A stretch of 15,984 nucleotides of DNA from an uncultured Dorea sp. Its GTDB lineage: Bacteria; Bacillota; Clostridia; Lachnospirales; Lachnospiraceae. The notes beneath the pieces were generated by a model. The model was given only the letters and a program-made list of their open reading frames with translations, was not told the origin of the DNA and did not search any database. Location: assembly GCA_910578455.1 (NCBI GenBank), contig CAJTQA010000057.1:1-15984 (forward strand). Direction: 5' to 3'. The position numbers were made by a program, and so were the translations under genes. Each line of letters begins with the position of its first letter. Position 1 is the first letter of the stretch. This document shows, one piece after another, positions 14,169-15,984 of the stretch.

Positions 14169-14225
14169 TAAAAAATATTTTTTTCAATCAGTGAGGCATG
14201 TCTGATTGTAACATAGGATTTGTAA

Positions 14226-14254
14226 TTGACACAGGGAATAAAACTAATTACAAT
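14226..14254 (+). promoter_or_regulatory. Consensus sigma-A promoter of the Septu-like ATPase gene
   Basis: TTGACA at 14226-14231 and TACAAT at 14249-14254 with a 17-bp spacer, directed towards the ATPase gene. It is back-to-back with the ECF promoter. Between them CAATCAG (14185-14191) and CTGATTG (14202-14208) form a 7-bp inverted repeat with a 10-nt centre, a possible operator of unknown binder. Confidence 0.8.
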
Positions 14255-14300
14255 AGAGAAAAATGACGTGTGGGAATAAAGCAGGGGGAAGGAAGACCGT

Positions 14301-15371
14301 ATGTATCTATCCAATATATATATTGAAAATTTTAAGGGGATAAAAAAGGCTGCTATTGATTTTGACAGAGCGGTAAATCTTATCATAGGAGATAACGGAA
14401 CGGGAAAGACATCGGTTCTGGAGGCGATTGCAGTGGCCCTTGGAGGATTTTTGTCGGGAATTGACGGTGTGAATACGATTCATTTTTCAAAAGATGAGAT
14501 ACGGCGTGAAAACCAGCTTACCGGAACGGGCTCTAATAATATCGTTTATAAAACGCCGGTCTGCGTGAGCGCCCGTCTGGAATTGGATATTGGGGATAAA
14601 GATAATGGGGGTGTACATTCTTTTAAATTTTCCAGGCAAAAAAAGAGCATCACGAGCTCGCGATCAACGGTGGAGCCCAGGGATATCTGCAAAGCAGCGC
14701 AGTTTATGGCTGATAATCCAGGTTCGGTACTGCCTGTCATCAGTTATCAGAGCTTTTCACGGGTCTCTAACCAGAAAAGAGATAAATGGTTAAATCCATT
14801 TTTAAGTGATTACTCAAGAGTAGTAGGGTATGTAGATTGTCTGGAAGAGGCGGCCAATGACAAGATGCTGACAAATTGGTGCAGAAAGATGGAGCAGATT
14901 TCCTGGCAGCAGGAAAAACCAATTCTTGAGTATGAAGTAGTTAAAAGGGCAGTTTCGGATTTTATGAAATTTATGCAGGATGGAGAGGGTGTCACAGTTT
15001 CATATGATAAACGGACGGAAGAGCTGGTATATTCTGACGGGGAGGAGACTTTGCCGATACGCTTATTGAGTTCTGGATTCCGCAATCTTTTAGGGATGGT
15101 TTTTGACATTGCGTACAGAATGGCAGTTCTGAATCCTGATCTGCTGGACGACATTACGGAAAAGACGCCGGGTGTTGTATTAATTGATGAGATAGATATG
15201 CACCTTCATCCGAACTGGCAGTGGAGAGTAGTGGAGGCGTTAAAACATACATTTCCGAAGGTACAGTTTATTGCAACTACACATTCGCCGATTATCATTG
15301 CCTCCTGTAAAGAAGAGAAACTGATTGCCCTCCGGCTGGAGGACGTGTTTCTTGACAAACCGTCCGAGTAA
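14301..15371 (+). CDS. AAA/ABC-type ATPase, PtuA-like (Septu-like defence system)
   Basis: A 356-residue SMC/OLD-like ATPase. Residues 1-29 have the typical start YLSNIYIENFKGIKKAAIDF. Walker A GDNGTGKTS is at 30-38, the ABC signature-like LLSSGFRNLLG at 255-265, Walker B GVVLIDEIDMHLHP at 291-304, and the switch histidine in TTHSP at 326-330. All ATPase residues are present, so the protein looks intact. The insert between Walker A and the signature is shorter than a coiled coil. It is followed 5 nt later by an HNH endonuclease gene, the pairing of PtuA and PtuB in Septu anti-phage systems and of the ATPase-HNH effectors of some retrons. No reverse transcriptase is seen here. The ribosome site is GGGGGAAGGAAG at about 14284-14295. 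The specific system label is an inference from gene pairing. Confidence 0.85.
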   Translation: MYLSNIYIENFKGIKKAAIDFDRAVNLIIGDNGTGKTSVLEAIAVALGGFLSGIDGVNTIHFSKDEIRRENQLTGTGSNNIVYKTPVCVSARLELDIGDKDNGGVHSFKFSRQKKSITSSRSTVEPRDICKAAQFMADNPGSVLPVISYQSFSRVSNQKRDKWLNPFLSDYSRVVGYVDCLEEAANDKMLTNWCRKMEQISWQQEKPILEYEVVKRAVSDFMKFMQDGEGVTVSYDKRTEELVYSDGEETLPIRLLSSGFRNLLGMVFDIAYRMAVLNPDLLDDITEKTPGVVLIDEIDMHLHPNWQWRVVEALKHTFPKVQFIATTHSPIIIASCKEEKLIALRLEDVFLDKPSE

Positions 15372-15376
15372 GACGT

Positions 15377-15628
15377 TTGCCGCAGCCGGAGAGTTTGAAA
15401 AATCATTCTGTCCGGTGGACAGAAGAGTTGATGGAAGAGATAAAGAAACAAGGCGCTTATGCGAAAGTTGATGACAGTTTCAAAAATAAGTACAGGCAGG
15501 ATGATGTCAAAGAAACGCTGGAAGAAATGTATAAGGGCCATTGCTGCTATTGCGAGTCGATTGTCGGTACAAGTTCTTATGGAAGAATAGAGCATTTAAA
15601 GCCGAAATCACTGCCTGCGTTTTATCAG
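15377..15628 (+). pseudogene. HNH endonuclease, PtuB-like (TIGR02646-type), disrupted by an insertion sequence
   Basis: About 84 codons remain. PQPESLKNHSVRWTEELM at the start, YRQDDVKETLEEMYKGHCCYCE (residues about 39-60, first CxxC) and GRIEHLKPKSLPAFYQ (69-84, first HNH histidine H73) match the N-terminal half of the HNH family that accompanies PtuA-type ATPases. The second half, with the NL...C..CN zinc/asparagine part of the motif, is missing. The frame runs into insertion-sequence DNA and continues as unrelated codons to a stop at 15797-15799. Only a TTG (15377) is available as start. It lies 5 nt after the ATPase stop with no good ribosome site, so coupling to the ATPase is likely. The remaining piece should lack nuclease activity. 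Whether the 3' half persists beyond the element is outside the window. Confidence 0.78.
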
Positions 15629-15984
15629 TGTGGATCTATGTCAATACTTTGGACAAAAAAAGTTGAAAGATTATGCTACTTTTTTGAGTTCCTCATCCTC
15701 CTTTTGCTGTGGTGTCAGATAACCGATAGAGCTATGGATCCGTTTACGGTTATACCATGCTTCTATGTATTTAAAGATTGCTCTGCGAGCTTCCTCTAAA
15801 TCCTGATAAGTATGAAGATATATTTCTTCCTTTTTAAGTACGGAATGGAAAGATTCGATACAGGCATTATCGTATGGATTCCCCTTACGACTAAATGAGT
15901 GCAGGATTCCTTTACTGTCCAGGCAATCTTCAAATGCCTGACTCGTATATTGACTTCCAAGATCACTATGAAGGATGATCCCTC
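15629..15984 (-). mobile_element. IS3-family insertion sequence (right end only), inserted in the ptuB-like gene
   Basis: The homology to the HNH protein ends after codon 84 and a TG-starting segment begins at 15629-15631. After a short non-coding end the C-terminus of an IS3-type transposase is encoded on the minus strand from 15671. The exact tip cannot be fixed without the other end: TG dinucleotides at 15629, 15631 and 15639 are all candidates. Terminal inverted repeat and target duplication are therefore not demonstrable here. The element continues past the right edge. Confidence 0.8.
15671..15984 (-). CDS. IS3-family transposase (OrfB, DDE integrase core), C-terminal part
   Basis: Reading the minus strand from the window edge gives 104 codons ending in TAA at 15671-15673. 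The sequence contains GIILHSDLGSQYTSQAFED, GNPYDNACIESFHSVLKKE and RAIFKYIEAWYNRKRIHSSI, then GYLTPQQKEDEELKKVA at the end. These are the second aspartate (HSD) and the glutamate (IES) of the DDE triad and the usual IS3/IS150-type C-terminus. The first aspartate and the upstream OrfA lie outside the window. No frameshift or stop is seen in the visible portion, so the element could be recent or still active. Confidence 0.93.
   Translation of the reverse strand, partial: GIILHSDLGSQYTSQAFEDCLDSKGILHSFSRKGNPYDNACIESFHSVLKKEEIYLHTYQDLEEARRAIFKYIEAWYNRKRIHSSIGYLTPQQKEDEELKKVA

Noticed and set aside
15639..15644. Outward-facing TTGACA (minus strand) at the IS end as a hybrid promoter
   Set aside because: No -10 element at acceptable spacing in the adjacent gene remnant, and it would point against both defence genes.
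1..15984. CRISPR arrays, tRNA or rRNA genes
   Set aside because: No regularly spaced repeats and no cloverleaf or rRNA-like conserved stretches were seen on either strand.

Overview
The window looks like a chromosomal stretch from a Gram-positive anaerobe of the Clostridia, most likely a Lachnospiraceae-type gut Firmicute. Pointers are the strong AAGGAGG-type ribosome sites, GTG/TTG starts, an FMN-riboswitch-controlled RibU ECF transporter, an ECF sigma/DUF4179 anti-sigma pair, and the protein families present. This placement is inferred from gene content; no rRNA or other phylogenetic marker is present. The left 12.5 kb is compact and fairly GC-rich, with all genes on the + strand. From about 12.54 kb the DNA becomes visibly more AT-rich and the gene content changes.

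Layout. 3-386: truncated remnant of a PD-(D/E)XK (Rpn-like) transposase/nuclease. 406-4330: a promoter followed by four co-directional genes: a prolyl-tRNA editing (YbaK/ProX) protein, a pentapeptide-repeat/DUF5758 protein, a COG3044-type ABC-class ATPase, and TrmO, which methylates t6A37 in tRNA. 4352-5889: a consensus promoter, FMN riboswitch and terminator controlling ribU, followed by a flavin-type split-barrel protein. 5910-8920: a WYL-domain regulator, two GyrI-like effector-binding proteins and a DUF3788-DUF3795 fusion. Nearly identical dyads lie immediately upstream of each GyrI-like gene and are good candidates for the WYL regulator's operators. 8952-9818: an SPL-like radical SAM protein ending in a terminator. 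9896-12511: a ParB-like/BMP fusion protein without a signal peptide plus a metallophosphoesterase, closed by a terminator that may also serve the converging operon.

12553-14119 (minus): DUF4179 anti-sigma factor and ECF sigma factor, overlapping by 11 nt, with a candidate autoregulated ECF promoter. 14226-15984: a divergent sigma-A promoter drives an AAA/ABC-type ATPase and an HNH endonuclease that together look like a Septu-like (PtuAB) anti-phage system. The HNH gene is cut after about 84 codons by an IS3-family element whose transposase C-terminus runs off the right edge.

The most interesting parts are the IS-broken Septu-like locus, the repeated WYL/GyrI operator, the cytoplasmic ParB-like/BMP fusion with its phosphoesterase partner, and the ABC-class ATPase placed among tRNA quality-control genes. 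I saw no tRNA, rRNA or CRISPR array.
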